Positions 11,350 to 22,109 of a stretch of DNA of 64,000 bases are shown here, piece by piece. The notes below the pieces were generated by a model. It did no database searches, had not been told where the DNA came from, and saw nothing but the letters and a program-made list of their open reading frames with translations. This DNA is from Anthostomella pinea. Its lineage: Eukaryota > Ascomycota > Sordariomycetes > Xylariales > Xylariaceae. A program made the position numbers and the translations under genes. Position 1 is the first letter of the stretch; every line of letters starts with the position of its first letter. Location: contig CAUWAG010000020.1 in assembly GCA_963556695.1 (NCBI GenBank), forward strand, positions 5,580,001-5,644,000. Reading direction: 5' to 3'.

Positions 11350-12546
11350 TCAAACCGATTTCCAGCCGGCAGACACAAGAATCCCATCCAGCAGGCGGTG
11401 CGTCTTCAGAGCCGACTCAAAAGTAGCGCAAGTCTCGGTATCCCCCTTGGCGAAGCCCTGGTACTGGCGAGCTGAGTTCGTGCCGGGAAACGGGACCTTG
11501 GCTTCAAGCTCGTCCTCCTTGGCCAGGAACTCGATCTCTTCGACCTCGTTCTTTCCGACCTTCAGTCGCAGCGTCCTCTTCGGGTCGGCGAACTGCCACA
11601 TGGTTTCCCCCGTGACGATCCCGACCTCGCCCTCGGTGCCGGTGATGAACCAGCGGAAACCCACGCCGTCGACGGCGGCCTGGGACTTCCTGACTGCGAT
11701 CGAGGCCATTGCCCCGCTCTCGAGCGTGCCTTGGACGAAGGCGTGGTCCGGCGATGTCTTGGCGTGCGAAGGATTGACGACTTCGCCCTTTGCGTTCATG
11801 ACGGGGAGGCTGGTGACGTTGGTTTTGAGCATGGCTTGCAGATCGGCAAAGTCGCCCAGAACATGGACGAAGGTATCCAAGACTAGCAAGCTGCTATTAG
11901 CATGAGTTTACCGCCATTTCACTCGTGCTGCTGACTTACAGTGGCCGAAGCCGATGGAGTACTCGTTGCCGCCAGATTCGATACCCAAGTAGTACTCGGC
12001 TCCTTCGACCCATGCGTCCATGGGGGCGAAGCTTGAGTTGATGACGACGGAGGTGCTGACGACGCGGCCGATCTTCCCCGAGGCCAGGATCTCCTTCAGC
12101 TTGACGACCATGGGGTCTGCCCGCGCCTGGACACCGACCATGGTCTTGACGCCCGCGCTGGCCGCCATCCTGGTCAGCTCTTCAGACTGCTTCAGGGTAG
12201 CTCCCAGCGGCCACTCGACAAAGACGTCCTTCTTGTTCTCGATGGCGGGCTTGGCCAGCTCGAAGTGCTTCTCCACGTTGACGGCGACAACGACCAGTTC
12301 GACGCGCGGGTCCTTCGCGATGTCGTCGGGGCCACCGTAGGCCTTGGCGGGCAGCCCGTAGCCGTCGATGGCTTTCTGGGCGGATTCGACCGTCGAGTTG
12401 CACACTGCGACGATCTCGTAGTCCCCTGGCATCGCTTGGATGGAGCGCAGATGCCCTATGAAGGCCCAGTGGCCCAGGTTGCCCATGATTCCCTTGTCTA
12501 CGTAGCCTGCCCTGAGGCCGATGATGCCGACGCGGATAGGAGCCAT
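11350..12546 (-). CDS. Gal80-like Gfo/Idh/MocA NAD(P)-binding protein
   Basis: Exons (minus strand) are 12546-11940 and 11882-11350. The intron 11939-11883 has GTAAGT, a GCTAAT branch site and TAG, and joins GFGH to FLDTFVHVLGDF in phase. The total is 379 aa. The N-terminal Rossmann segment (MAPIRVGIIGLRAG), the middle VVVAVNVEKHFELAKPAI and the VEWPLG box (which replaces the EKP motif of catalytic members) are Gal80-type. The C-terminal half carries a strand-rich oligomerisation domain. In yeasts Gal80 represses the Zn2Cys6 activator Gal4. In filamentous ascomycetes similar proteins are numerous and many are probably oxidoreductases, so the role is open. The start is the ATG at 12546; upstream in-frame codons have no other ATG. 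It is divergent from a Zn2Cys6 regulator 620 bp away. Confidence 0.88.
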
Positions 12547-13166
12547 GCTTGCTGGTTGGTCAAATGTGGGCAACGTGGTGGTGTTGATTTGAGGCGTCTG
12601 TGAGTTGGAGAGGGGATGTTGAGATACAGGTCGAGCTTATCATTTCACCGAGGAGAAGGAGAAGGATGGAGGTTTATACGTCTGGGCAGGCGTCGACGTC
12701 ATTATGTTTCATTGTTTCGCAGCGTTCCATTTGCGCCAACCTTGGAAGGCCAAGGCTTCCTGATCCTGATCCGTGTGGTACGTCCGTCGTCGTCGTGGGA
12801 CGGTATTACTAAACAATCGAATTTACGGAGAAAAAGACCTTGGCCGGAGAATCACACTTGCCTATTTCCTTAACAACCGCCCGCCTCCTCCGAGACGGGG
12901 CTGCCTCCTTCCACCGGGTACGTACCTCGTGTGCTTCCCGCGACTACCACATTGGGAAATAGACCCACCTGAACTCCGGCGCTAAGGCGGGGTCCCACAA
13001 GCCTCCCGCCGGAATTCCGGGGGGTGACAAAGCTGCGACAACTTCCCCCCTTTGTCAGCCCAGGTCGTCTAGGCCACGGAGAGAGATTTTGTGCACTACG
13101 TTGACGCCTGTGCATGCTATGTGAAAGCGATTGCTTACTGGGTTTTATATCAGCTCTTTATACGTC
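12547..13166. promoter_or_regulatory. Shared divergent promoter region
   Basis: This 620-bp region lies between the start codons of the Gal80-like gene (minus) and the Zn2Cys6 regulator (plus) and must hold both promoters. No coding frame is convincing. CGG-type triplets, the half-sites read by Zn2Cys6 proteins, occur (for example near 12985-13030, where a short inverted CCGGAATTCCGG stands), but I cannot assign a binding site. Confidence 0.4.
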
Positions 13167-14974
13167 ATGCCAATCTCCCGCAAGAAGGCCTGCCACCAAT
13201 GCCGGGCCGCAAAGGCAAGGTGCAGCCTCGATGCCATATGTCTTCGATGTCTGGAGCGTGGCATCGAATGCAACTATGCGGGAGCAGCCACACGCGTATC
13301 ACCATATTCAAGGCCGGCTGGAGACCCGTCACAACGAGTTGGCAGAACTGCATCGGCCGTGATATCGGAAGTCCTGCCGTCAGTCTACGGGCCGGAGCTG
13401 GATGTGGACTTCCTCGGAACTCCCACGGAACCACAGCACGTGAGCGTTGCTGCGCATGCGCCATCCCTGGATACGGACATGGGCGCTGAAGTCACTGCGT
13501 TTCGCCTATCTGACCTGACGAACGAATCTACCCCTGACAAATCAGACGCTCAGTGGGTAAATAGCAATGGTTGGTTCCAACCGCCAGCAACAGAACTGTC
13601 TATACAACGAAGAAACTCTTTGCAGGTTGAGCAAAGCCCAGCAAGGCCAGAAAATTCGCCCAGGATGGACTACAACTGGACGTCCTGGATAAGTGCCTTC
13701 GTCGATGATGCTCGCGAAAACCATATGACCCTACAGCGACCCGACGTTGAATCTCGTGGTGGACTTGCTTCACCAAACGGCGGAGCGCCATACACCTTCA
13801 GAAAGAGAACCACGGTCGTCTACGGCCGACCATACGAAAGTCTTCTTTCCCAGCGAAAACCCGAGTCGACGGAAACCTTCCTGACCACCCGCATTCTACT
13901 GGGCCAGTTTGCCAGCTACCCCAAGATGCTTATCCAGGGTACCAAACTGCCGCCGTTCATTTATCCTCGATGCGTCCTGGATGATCGACTGCCCCATGCC
14001 TGCGTCGCGGGCGGGACGCATCAGTGCCTGCCTGAGCCCCTTGCGAATTGCGCTAGTCTGGTACATCTGTTTCATGGGCGTCAGCAGGGCAACAGGCAGT
14101 TTGTGTGGAATGCGATCTATGCTGAGATACGGCGGCTTAATGGAGAGGTAACGAGGGAACTCCCATCATTTCTGATGGAACCCAACACTCAGCACCACGT
14201 TGCCATTCGTAATGACGCCGGGCTTCTTCCAAACAAGTACTGACCTCTGTACCAGTTCCAGAGTTACGATCAAGAAACTGTGATGGCCAGTATACAGGCA
14301 ATGGTCATCTACATGCTCCTCCAATCTCAGGATGCCGAATCGATGGAGAACAACGACATCGCTTCGCTGATCGAATCCGTTTCGGTGAGTAGGCATTGGC
14401 GAGTATCGCACACAAACGTACAACAGCAAGTTGACAATCAGCACAACAGGAATTCTCCATGAAACTGCATTTCGCGACCAACTACCGCCAAGACGTGTAT
14501 AAGTTCCCAGACCTCAACCACCGGAACTGGGTGTTCTACGAGAGTCTCCGGAGGCAAGTCGATCCTTCCCCCACACCTACTTTATAGAAAAGCACCGAGG
14601 CTGACAGCCAACGCCAATGCAACAGGACCACCAGCCTCCTCTTCATGATCGAGATGATCCTCGTCGTGCTCATCGGCGACCCGAACATTCCGGGCTGCGG
14701 CACCATCCTCGGCACGCCGCTGCCCTGCGCGCGCGACCTGTGGGACTCGGACACGACCGAGAGCGGGGCCGCGCGGCTGCACCGGTACGTGCGCGACCGC
14801 AAGTCCGACCGCGTGCTCAAGGTAGACGACCTGATGCGCCGTGGTAGCGGGGAGATAGAGGACAATGTTGCGCTGGTCGACGATTTGGCGACCTGGTGCG
14901 ATGGCCTGGATGAGTTCGGCACGCTGGTTTGGATGGCCTCGGGGCTTAATCGTGCGCGGCTGGGGGCGTTGTAG
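13167..14974 (+). CDS. Zn2Cys6 transcription regulator
   Basis: Exons are 13167-14147, 14256-14384, 14450-14553 and 14626-14974 (520 aa). The ATG at 13167 gives a C-x2-C-x6-C-x5-C-x2-C-x6-C cluster beginning CHQCRAAKARC, the Gal4-type DNA-binding domain, right at the N-terminus. The middle is polar and disordered; the C-terminal half is helical (SYDQETVMASIQAMVIYML, then MIEMILVVLIGDPN), like the ligand/regulatory region of fungal regulators. Introns 1 and 2 are GT-AG (GTAACG, GTGAGT). Intron 3 (14554-14625) starts GCAAGT and is a GC-AG intron, the only choice that keeps frame; it has a CTGAC branch site. The target genes are unknown; the neighbouring Gal80-like gene is an obvious candidate partner or target. 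Confidence 0.87.
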
Positions 14975-16237
14975 GTCAGTCAGTTTCTTTCGGGCCATCG
15001 GGGCATATGTCAACCAGCTTGGGTGTTATTTGGAGTGTGGGTCAAATCATGCACATCGGAGGGGAAAGAAGAGAGAATTGGGGAGATTCATGTATTTTTT
15101 GGGTTTTGTCTATCCTAACAGTGTGTGTGTGTCGAAGAAGCAGTCTTCCGTTCAACTGGTGCCAACAGTATCTATCAAAAGGGTTTTGGGGAATCTTGGG
15201 AAAGTTTGGGTTCAGGGGGGAATTCAGAGTAGGAAATGGGGTATCAAGAGTAAGGAAATTATGACCGAGCCATGCCATCCGTCTTCCATCGTGCCATGCT
15301 TGCTTGAAACCCGAGGAATGCTGGTATACTTCAGTCTTCCGCAGACTCGTTTGAAACGAATGGTGGACTAAGCCTTGTGTGCAGCGGGAGTAGTCTGTGA
15401 TCTTGTTAGCAGGGTACACGCAAAAGGGCAGGTATGAGCACGAACCATCATCTGTCTTGAGCGTCCGGGCAAAGGTTTATGGGGCGTTGTCTTGAGGTGC
15501 ATGAAGATCTTCATTGCTGTTGAGGAACCTTGTAAGAAGGCTCGACTGCTCGGATTCAATGCACTTGAAAGACAAAGTTGGTGATTGGTGGGCATAATGC
15601 GAGGTGCAGCAATGCTTCTGAAGAGAAGCTTAAGAGAACAAGAGAAGGAAACGTGCGATGTGGTAGGCGAAATTGCCATGGATGCGTGCGCAAGAGGAGG
15701 CAAGCACATCGCGTCCGCCCTCAGGCTCTCTCAGAACCCAAGACAAAAGTTGTTGACGATAGTGGCGACGGAAAGTCTCAGGTGCGAGATACGAGACGCA
15801 ACTGCAATGAGATGAAAGCGCACGTTGGCTTGTAGTGCCAAGGTGTCGAAGTCTTTCATCTAGATCCCACACAGATGGTTGTTGTCCCTGTGTGTGGATG
15901 TCGATGCTTTGACGCGAAGGTGTACCAAGGCCCTTCAACCAAGAGTTGCAGGAAAACTAACTGCAAAGTCTTCGATCAAATCATTCGATCAATGCCAAGA
16001 TGAACAGCGGAAAAGAACTGAAAACGCAAAACATTGGGCTCCTCTGACCTTTCAGACGAGATTTCAGTTGTGCCCTTGGCACACTGGACAAAAGGAGAGT
16101 CGCGAAGAAAGAAACGCGCAGAGCACAAGAAGACAGCTGTCTGGTACCTGGCCCAACAGCATACTCTCTCTGTAAAAGTCATGGCCTCTGCGGAAACTTG
16201 ACCACGGACGAAGGAGAGAAGATCAAGTGCGATTGGA
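14975..16237. other. Intergenic region between convergent genes
   Basis: These are 3' flanks of the Zn2Cys6 gene (plus) and of the large protein gene (minus). Frames in both directions are short, overlap and show no family resemblance. A short GT run lies near 15121-15132. I see no RNA gene or repeat worth naming. Confidence 0.4.
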
Positions 16238-19200
16238 TTATTCGGCATCCGTCTCCGGATCCGTGTCGCCGTACTTGATGAATTCGTCCCCAGGCTGCTG
16301 AGCTGCGGACGGCAAGTCCTGGCCCGCAGTACCAGCAGCGTCAGCGGCCCCTTGGGAAGCAGACAAACCCGCAGCGAACGCGTTGGAAACATCGGCCTGC
16401 TGAGACAAGATGAACCGGTTCAAGTTCTGAACGTCAGGCGAAGCAGCCTTCACCGCCGACGTGGCCTTCCCGGGCGTGTTTCTCGGGCGAGCCGGGCTTC
16501 GGCTCGTGTTTTCGGCCTCCTGCTGTGACTGGGCCTTGGACTGCCGGGTGTACATCCGCTTGGGCTTCGTCTCGTCTGCCGCGCCGTCCAGTTGCAAAGA
16601 CGAAACATTGATGTTGAGGTCCGCGGGCTGAGCCACGGCAGTGGAGGACGTGGGCTGGCGCTTTCTGGAGTTGGCTGAGGCCTTTGAGGCCTTTGGGTTG
16701 GCTTGGTATGCCTCCCGAGTGGCAATCGCATCGAACATAGGCAGAGGCAGAGACGGGCGTCCATGCTGAGCTTGGCCTTGAAGCGACGCAGGGATATCGC
16801 CGTCAGGGCCATTCGGCTTGGGTTTAGCACGTCTTTTCCGCGGTGTAGGTGTCTTCTGCTTGCGCGCTGGGATGTCGATGAAAGGCTCTTCATCGCTGTC
16901 AGAGTCGTTCTTGAGATCTTCAGGATTATACTCGACGAGGCCAAGGTGTTTGTCGTGAGTGGTATTCTTGATCGGTCTGGCACGACGGCTGCGTATCGCG
17001 GGGGAATCCTCTTTGTGAGCTTGGGCAGTAGCTCCATCGACAGCTTTCTTCGGGGCTTTCTGTAGAGCTCCAGACGCTTGATTAGTACCTGGTTGTGAAT
17101 ATCGTCCGTTCGTCCCGCGGAGATTTCCAGCTCTTCTCTTTGCCTTTCTGTCCTCTTCCTTCTCCTCATGCTCCAGGCGGTCGAGATATGCTTGGTGACG
17201 GGCCATTATTCCCAGGGCTTCGTGTTGGGGTGATTCTTCACTATCCTCCATGTCTTCCTCTTCATCGACTTCCATTGCGTCGGGATCGTCGCCTTGTCCG
17301 GCTGGCTGCAATCCCGGAGGAAGCCCAAAGACATGGTAGCGTCCGTTCTCGCCATAGACATCGATACCGTCGTGCCCGCGGCTCAGCTGGTGAAAACCAA
17401 AGTCCATGAAGTGCGGCAGTACAACACCGTCGCGCAGGATGACCATGTCTTCCCCTACGAACATCCGGAGCATCGTAAAATCATCCATTGGATACCACTT
17501 GAAATCTGGAGCTTCGACCAGGATACGGGGTGGTACGAAAGTATATTGACCGCCCATCCCGGGCTGGCTGGGTCCATCCGCGGGCTCCATATGATCCGTG
17601 TCGAAGTTCATGATGTATCCGCTGGGAGACTCGACCAAGTAGCCCCGAGGGAAGCGGAACTGGTACAAGGCGCCATGTGCGTTGAGCTTCAAGTCGACTA
17701 GCTGCTTGACAGGGCCTAGCTCCAGAGGACCCCGTGGCTCTCCATCTTGATGGAACGGTGCTGTCGCCGGCTCGCGTAGCTCCTCGAGCTCGTAGGGGTT
17801 CGGGAAGATGTCCCGGGGATCAGCTGTGGCCTCATCCGGGGGTTGGTCATTGTAGACGCTGTGAAACGGCACGTGCTGTTTAGCTCCATGACTGTAGTCC
17901 TGCACATCCCTCTGGTTCCCCTTCTCAATCAAACGATCGGTCTTGCTCTTCGGGTCATCCGTCGTCAGAGATTGGGAGAGGGCCTCTGTGATTCTTTGTT
18001 CAGCGAATCCTGGGGCATCGAATTGCTCCAGCTCCCGAGCAAGATCAGGATAGACCCGCAACTCCAGCCCTTGCCTCATTGCTTTCGCTAGAGTAGGTTG
18101 CGCTTCACTGGCACGAGCTAATCGATAATCCGGCGTCTGGTTTGACTGGTGCTCTATTTCCAAGGCCCTGACTTTATTCATCGCGCGCTCGAAATGCACA
18201 CTGCGACCTTGGGAGGGGGGAGATTCGAACTTGGCTCCGCGTTGGGAAAACGGCATGCCGTTCAGGGAGGTGCCACCTCGGGGAAGCCAAAGGTTGTCGA
18301 TCTCTACTTGTCTCAGGGTGGTCTGGGGGTGCGAAGCTTCGAATGCATCATCGAAAAAGCTCGTCTGGGGGTGCAAGGCGCCGAATGCATTGTTGAAAAA
18401 GCTCGACTCGGGTTGATTGGCGATCATACTGCTTCTGTTGGACCTATTCACATGGTAAGGCAGAGGCTGCTGCCAATCATACTGACAGGACACAGGCGGT
18501 TCTTGTATGAAGTTCTTGGCGATCAAGAGCTCGCTGGTGTCGAGACCCTGGGGCTCGTCAGGCATGTTGGGGTACATCAGTCTGTACTTGCCACCGTGAA
18601 TGAGTGTCTTCCGTCCGTTGGGCCCAAACACGACAGAGCCGGCAGGTAACATGAAGTAGTGAATCCGGATCCCAGTGCTGGCATCAGCTTCTCCCTGTCC
18701 TGGCTGGGGAGCCCGAAAGGCCACCACTCCGCGCTCGTCTTCCGGTTTGCGCAAAGTCGCGTTGTAAGCCTGGAATCTGGGGATCGCTTCCGAAGCTCCT
18801 GCCAGAATTGGGTCTTGGACTGGGAATTGTATCCGTGAGTGTCCCAGTCCTCTCTCATCGGAGTCTGTAATGTCGATCTCGGGAGGCCAGGCAATATTGC
18901 AGTTCTCCCACGAGCCAACAGCGTCCATGTAGTCGCCCAGCCCCATGAAAGCGAGGAACTCGCGCGCGAGGGCTACCGACACGGCTCTGATGCGCACCAA
19001 GGGTGATTGGTTGGTGTTGAGGCCCTGTCGCCACTGTTGAGCATGGTGCCGGTCCTCTACGTACTTTCGCAGGAAGCTCTCGACCTCACTTGGTTGCAGT
19101 TCGAGTAAGTTGCATGCTAGTTGGAACGACTTCAGATGATCTGTGAGTTCTTTGAGAACAACAGTCTTGCCATATTCGTCGAGATTCGGCCAGACAGTGA

Positions 19201-19486
19201 AGAGACGATGAGCTGGTGCGGTATGGTTTTCGTAGGAAGGAGGGAGGGAGGTTGCAGCATCGTCGCCGTCTTGGGCTGGGAGGAACATCATCGCGGGGTC
19301 AGTCCACTCTTGCAGGGGCTTGTCTAGAAGGTCGAGCGGAATGTTCGGGTCTGGAACCTGGAGGTTGACTTCCTCGTCAGAATCCTCGTTGTCGGGGTTG
19401 GGTCTGTCATGTCTGCTCCTTCGAACTTTGACAGTGAATGCCTTCGTCGGCTGGAGAGCCGCAGGTCCGGGTTTCGCGTCTTGCAT
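16238..19486 (-). CDS. Very large acidic/basic protein of unknown function
   Basis: One long uninterrupted frame runs on the minus strand. The first ATG is at 19486 (1082 aa). The frame continues to 19573 without an ATG and with residues that look genuine (acidic, e.g. AGLEDLPDFDEIDD), so a small 5' exon is likely. The N-terminal half is mixed and possibly folded (WPNLDEYGKTVVLKEL, RAVSVALAREFLAFMGL). A middle repeat pairs SFFNNAFGALHPQT with SFFDDAFEASHPQT. A second ordered block (YTFVPPRILVEAPDFKWYPM) precedes an acidic stretch (MEVDEEEDMEDSEE). The C-terminus has nuclear-localisation-like basic clusters (RKQKTPTPRKRRAKPKPN) and low complexity. This suggests a nuclear or chromatin-associated protein; that is inference, and I recognise no domain. 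Confidence 0.8.
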   Translation of the reverse strand: MQDAKPGPAALQPTKAFTVKVRRSRHDRPNPDNEDSDEEVNLQVPDPNIPLDLLDKPLQEWTDPAMMFLPAQDGDDAATSLPPSYENHTAPAHRLFTVWPNLDEYGKTVVLKELTDHLKSFQLACNLLELQPSEVESFLRKYVEDRHHAQQWRQGLNTNQSPLVRIRAVSVALAREFLAFMGLGDYMDAVGSWENCNIAWPPEIDITDSDERGLGHSRIQFPVQDPILAGASEAIPRFQAYNATLRKPEDERGVVAFRAPQPGQGEADASTGIRIHYFMLPAGSVVFGPNGRKTLIHGGKYRLMYPNMPDEPQGLDTSELLIAKNFIQEPPVSCQYDWQQPLPYHVNRSNRSSMIANQPESSFFNNAFGALHPQTSFFDDAFEASHPQTTLRQVEIDNLWLPRGGTSLNGMPFSQRGAKFESPPSQGRSVHFERAMNKVRALEIEHQSNQTPDYRLARASEAQPTLAKAMRQGLELRVYPDLARELEQFDAPGFAEQRITEALSQSLTTDDPKSKTDRLIEKGNQRDVQDYSHGAKQHVPFHSVYNDQPPDEATADPRDIFPNPYELEELREPATAPFHQDGEPRGPLELGPVKQLVDLKLNAHGALYQFRFPRGYLVESPSGYIMNFDTDHMEPADGPSQPGMGGQYTFVPPRILVEAPDFKWYPMDDFTMLRMFVGEDMVILRDGVVLPHFMDFGFHQLSRGHDGIDVYGENGRYHVFGLPPGLQPAGQGDDPDAMEVDEEEDMEDSEESPQHEALGIMARHQAYLDRLEHEEKEEDRKAKRRAGNLRGTNGRYSQPGTNQASGALQKAPKKAVDGATAQAHKEDSPAIRSRRARPIKNTTHDKHLGLVEYNPEDLKNDSDSDEEPFIDIPARKQKTPTPRKRRAKPKPNGPDGDIPASLQGQAQHGRPSLPLPMFDAIATREAYQANPKASKASANSRKRQPTSSTAVAQPADLNINVSSLQLDGAADETKPKRMYTRQSKAQSQQEAENTSRSPARPRNTPGKATSAVKAASPDVQNLNRFILSQQADVSNAFAAGLSASQGAADAAGTAGQDLPSAAQQPGDEFIKYGDTDPETDAE

Positions 19487-19573
19487 GTCGTCAATCTCGT
19501 CGAAATCTGGTAAATCTTCCAAGCCGGCGCCAGAATGATTGAAAGCTGAAGAGTCTTCCAAGATGTGGGACAA

Positions 19574-22109
19574 AATTGGTGTGATGCTTCAAGCGACTGC
19601 TAAGTGGGAGGAAGGAAGGCCGGGCGAGAAGAAGGTAAGGTGCCCAAGGTCTCGATCTGAGCTTTGGGTGGGATGGAATCTAAAGATTCCTCGAGGACGG
19701 AGTGGGTGTGGCAAGAGGAAGGTGGAGGGGTCGGGTGGGGAGAATGTAATGTGCCTGAGGTTTGGCTCTGAGCTTTGGGCGCGCCGAGAAAGCCTGCTTT
19801 GGATACCGGCGACGGCGAGCTTGACAATACCGGCGACAGCGAGCTTGAAGCGGCTGCAACAGCCGGCCCAGCCGCAGCAACCTGAGCAGCCCGGGCCCTC
19901 GCAGCTTACAACGTCCTACCCGCCTGGATGAAGGCAAGTAAGTTCTGGTCGGATCGGCTTTTGCGGTAGGAGTCGCGTGCAAAATGCCATGCATTGTACT
20001 CATCTTTAAAGGCTTGAGTTTCAAGCTGCGAGTCTTTAGCAAGGCGTTTACAGGCCGGATTTACAACAAGAAATTACCTCACGGCAACCGCCAGTATGGG
20101 CGCCTACATGCTTCTGGACACACTTAGTACACTTAATGGTGCGTGAAGTCGTCTTCTGCGCGCAGAAGTGGTCGGGGTTCTGTATCGGATTAACAGACTG
20201 CAAACGAGCCGTATCCGACACGGGATCATGTACCTGAATGCAATGTAGCACGCAGTGATTACAGATTGTTTTGCGCTCTATATTCACTGCAGGGTTCCAG
20301 TCTCCTCGGATTAGCTGAATACGACTTGACAGCGACCCGGGTGGTAGTCCTTACCTGCATGGCGAGGAGAGGCGAACATCTTTGCGTAGGATTTGAGATG
20401 TGCGCAAGAGCTCGACTGGCTCGACGTTGGTTAAAGAAAGCTGTGCGCGCGAAATTTATTTTTCCGCCTTTGATAACCACCTCAGCACCTAGACGTGGAC
20501 GCGCTAATGCATCAACATAGGAGGGCGGCTAACTGTTATCCTGGGACACGGAAACGGAGACGCGTATCTGGCGCGTGTACACTCGATGCCCGGATCCATT
20601 AATCTACCTGTTTGTACTTACTTTTAATAATCAATACACATATAACAGACTCTTGCCTATGGAGTTGTAATGGCAGTCGTCGCTGCTTGATGCACATTAT
20701 CACTCTGCCCCTGCTTGGACTCCACGGTGTGAGGGAGTCTCGTCAAGCTATCTCAATCAGGTTGGCTACAAGCGTCCGTCACTCAACAGATATATCGTCC
20801 CATCTTCACGCAGGGGGCATCGTTATTCCCGACACTTGTAGGTATTGATTTCAGGCACGAATTTTCACAGGACTATGGATCTCTTTCATGATTGTTCCAT
20901 CATCTTGGTCAATATATAACCTTCCTCGTGCCAAGGGACTCTGACTAACAACGACACCAGCACCAGAGATGTACGAAAATGAATCTTACTGCACGTAGAC
21001 CAACACAATACTTATTTACTAGTGCAGAAGACCAGGAACCTGTCTGGTAAGTTTCACGACCAAGACACAGTACCAGTCATGCAGTATTAAGTCGACACTG
21101 ACGTCAATGGAAATTTGAATGTCCAATTCGGCAGCTCAGGTGACGGTAATCCAGTACTCTTTGACAGGCCTTCATCCTCTATCCCATGTTTGGTACTCTT
21201 TGGTTCTACAACAGTCAGCTGGACACAATGGCGCATGCCAAGGTCTTCCAAATTTATAGTTTCTTTCCATCTTATCCTTGAAGATGTGATCTGTTAGAGT
21301 ATTTCTTGTTTCAATCACTGGTAGATTCACTACGTGATATCATCGAATTGTCTGAATATGTCTGCAATAGTGGTGGGTGCCTTGTCTGCCATGCCGGTTG
21401 CTTACCTGCCTCCAGTATATCAAGCCTTCCAAAACTTGATCTGTTGTTGAATGGCACCCACGCCATCGCGGCGCCAGGGATGTGGGAGTGCACTGATCAG
21501 GGGCCATGATGGCATTTTGGTGATACTAGCCACCAACAGAGACTACACAAAAACAATATCAAGATCAGCACTGAATACACGTTTATCAACCATGTCAACC
21601 ATCTACGCATCGTTTGACATCCGTCTCTATCTGGAAAGAGTATTTTATTGTGGTTTGCGACAAGCTGCCAGCCACAGCAGTAAAATTTAAAGAATGACTG
21701 AGCCTTGAAGAACAAGACCTCTCACGAGTCTGCCAGATGGTTACGTGCCCAATGACCTGACCTCGTTCAACCTCAACGGCCAAATGAAAGCATCATGAGT
21801 CAAAATTGCGTCTAGTGACCCTACCACATGCCGGTTATTGGACCTGCCCCTCTTGGTATCACCTAATTGTCGCACAAGAGCTCGAGCTGTCAGAGCCGAC
21901 AGGACGGATAGGCGTGATGACCAGATCTCGAGCAAACAATCACAGTCGCACATGACACTGGATACAGGACCACTAGAGGGAGATTGGTGCATACCTAAGT
22001 ACTGGCCTGTCACTGCCATCTGCTATCATGGCACACAACCTCTGGGCTGTAGTTACGGCTTACCTCCCATTCCATATCTCGTCTCGCGGTATCGAGCAGT
22101 CTCGACAAG
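19574..22109. other. Long intergenic region, no supported gene
   Basis: This region is upstream of the large minus-strand gene and of the OPT gene (plus), so it holds both promoters. The first 280 bp hold small direct repeats (annotated separately). From 19950 to 22100 frames are short in all registers and none resembles a protein family. The last 100 bp before 22110 are pyrimidine-rich, consistent with a 5' leader. Confidence 0.4.
19631..19851. repeat. Direct repeats upstream of the large protein gene
   Basis: Two relations are visible. A segment of about 40 bp ending in CTGAGCTTTGGG occurs at about 19631-19668 and again about 111 bp later (19742-19779), diverged. A 24-bp unit, TACCGGCGACGGCGAGCTTG plus four bases, occurs twice in tandem at 19804-19851. 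The minus-strand reading of the first pair gives PKAQIETLGTL and PKAQSQTSGTL, so this could be part of a 5' coding exon of the large gene, or leader sequence. Confidence 0.55.
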
